From Streblospio benedicti (lineage: Eukaryota; Annelida; Polychaeta; Spionida; Spionidae), in NCBI GenBank assembly GCA_019095985.1, contig CM032662.1, positions 14,309,036-14,373,035 of the forward strand: a stretch of DNA of 64,000 nucleotides, read 5' to 3'. Each line of letters starts with the position of its first letter. Position 1 is the first letter of the stretch. The position numbers and the translations under genes are program-made. The notes under the pieces are model-generated. The model was not told where the DNA came from. It did not search any database and was given only the letters and a program-made list of their open reading frames with translations. Positions 63,420-64,000 of this stretch are shown one piece after another.

Positions 63420-64000
63420 GTTAGGAGGCATTTTATTTGACTTCTGTAACTATGCCCCCCAAAAATGTTCAAATCATTAGTTGATGTAGTCAAACGGAAG
63501 CTTGGGATTGTAAAACCTGTCTTCAGCTATGGCAATATGGGAGTAGGAAATTGGTATAGTGAACAGAGAGAGAGAGAATAGAATTTTGTTATGGAAGTGC
63601 ACTAGTAGCATGTAACAGACTTATTCAATGCTGTTTGGTGATGATTCTTGCAATCAGCGGATTTCAAACCTCATAATCACACATTGTGTATTCTGTCGGC
63701 GAGATACAATGGAAAGTTTGAACAGCAGAGAAATTAGGATTTTTATTAAAATTATAGTTAATGATTTTTATCAGAGTTTGATGGGAGGTTTTATAGCTGG
63801 GAGGATTGAATCATAAATCACAGTTAATCCAAGATTCCCTTGGATCAGACCAGCATGAATGGGGATGGTTTAGATGTTTCTGAGGATTATGAATTTCATC
63901 ATTCTGTGGTAAAGAGTGAATTGGAGAGCTAGCCCCCATGGTGGTATTAACAGATTATTTATAGCTGGCAGGATTGAATCATGTTAAATTACACGCGAAA
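63420..64000. other. Terminal intron sequence
   Basis: No exon recognised. A SINE-like copy (about 63466-63590, GAAGCTTGGGATTGTAAAAC and TTCAGCTATGGCAATATGG) is followed by AT-rich sequence containing two short copies of TTTATAGCTGG.AGGATTGAATCAT (63790 and 63959). Confidence 0.6.

Noticed and set aside
557-63419. Alternative identity as dystonin/MACF1, spectrin or dystrophin
   Set aside because: The two-repeat A-B-C-D periodicity with GE.LYP.T..GRE and CSD..GDR fits nesprin/MSP-300. No plakin, WW, EF-hand or SH3 segment is seen. A protein search would be decisive.
1206-63431. Many minus-strand open frames of 60-120 residues opposite exons
   Set aside because: They mirror GC-rich plus-strand exons, have biased Arg/Ala/Pro content, no splice logic and no recognisable family.
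1-64000. Retrovirus-like, LTR, Polinton or LINE elements
   Set aside because: No long terminal repeats, reverse transcriptase, integrase or capsid-like frames were found; all recognised elements are short non-coding foldback, SINE-like or hAT-like repeats.

Overview
The window is a stretch of animal (metazoan) nuclear DNA. It holds one very large plus-strand gene cut into about 75 small GT-AG exons, with AT-rich introns between GC-rich exons. The encoded protein is an almost unbroken chain of spectrin repeats. It looks like the rod of a nesprin-1/MSP-300-type giant protein (SYNE1 family), which ties the nuclear envelope and other membranes to actin. The calponin-homology start and the KASH end are not here, so the gene runs past both sides of the window. 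I read about 11.8 kb of coding sequence (about 3,900 residues) between 557 and 62339. The species is not resolved; intron size, MITE content and exon GC would suit an invertebrate deuterostome such as amphioxus, but that is a guess.

Layout. From 0.55 to 16.3 kb (E1-E22) the exons encode spectrin repeats that do not follow one obvious period, and E1/E2 look like the older N-terminal part of the rod. From 16.75 to 62.3 kb (E23-E75) the protein is built from a regular super-repeat of two spectrin repeats, about 215 residues, usually spread over four exons that I call A, B, C and D. A carries H..Y...W and C(S)D..GDR; B carries GE.LYP.T...GRE....L..L...W; C carries W..F......WL...E..L and LAEK; D carries H......L...A..L and QL..RY..L...AK. 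Twelve consecutive periods are visible from E23 to E74. Nearly all introns are phase 0. The exceptions are two phase 1 (after E5 and E1) and two phase 2 (after E29 and E68). A 100-N assembly gap at 16938-17037 removes most of one A exon. The register fails at 62.57-63.42 kb: a B exon runs into a stop, C is absent and D is frameshifted.

Introns. These are full of short foldback DNA transposons (MITEs). They include a 13-copy family with ends CAGTAGAACCTC, a 3-copy family with ends CAGTGAATGTCC and several one-off palindromes. There is also a SINE-like repeat and a hAT-like repeat with ends GGGCAGATCCAGG. No second gene, RNA gene, retroviral element or LINE open frame was found.

The most unusual signal is that many introns contain copies of the neighbouring exon-intron junction. 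These junction echoes are either single partial duplications (near E7, E17, E26, E34, E36, E40, E51, E62, E70, E72) or minisatellites whose repeat unit includes the last bases of the exon and its splice donor (E39, E53, E57, E60, probably E61 and E68). Some echoes offer in-frame alternative splice sites. One minisatellite (E57) is an array of nuclear-receptor DR1 half-site pairs.
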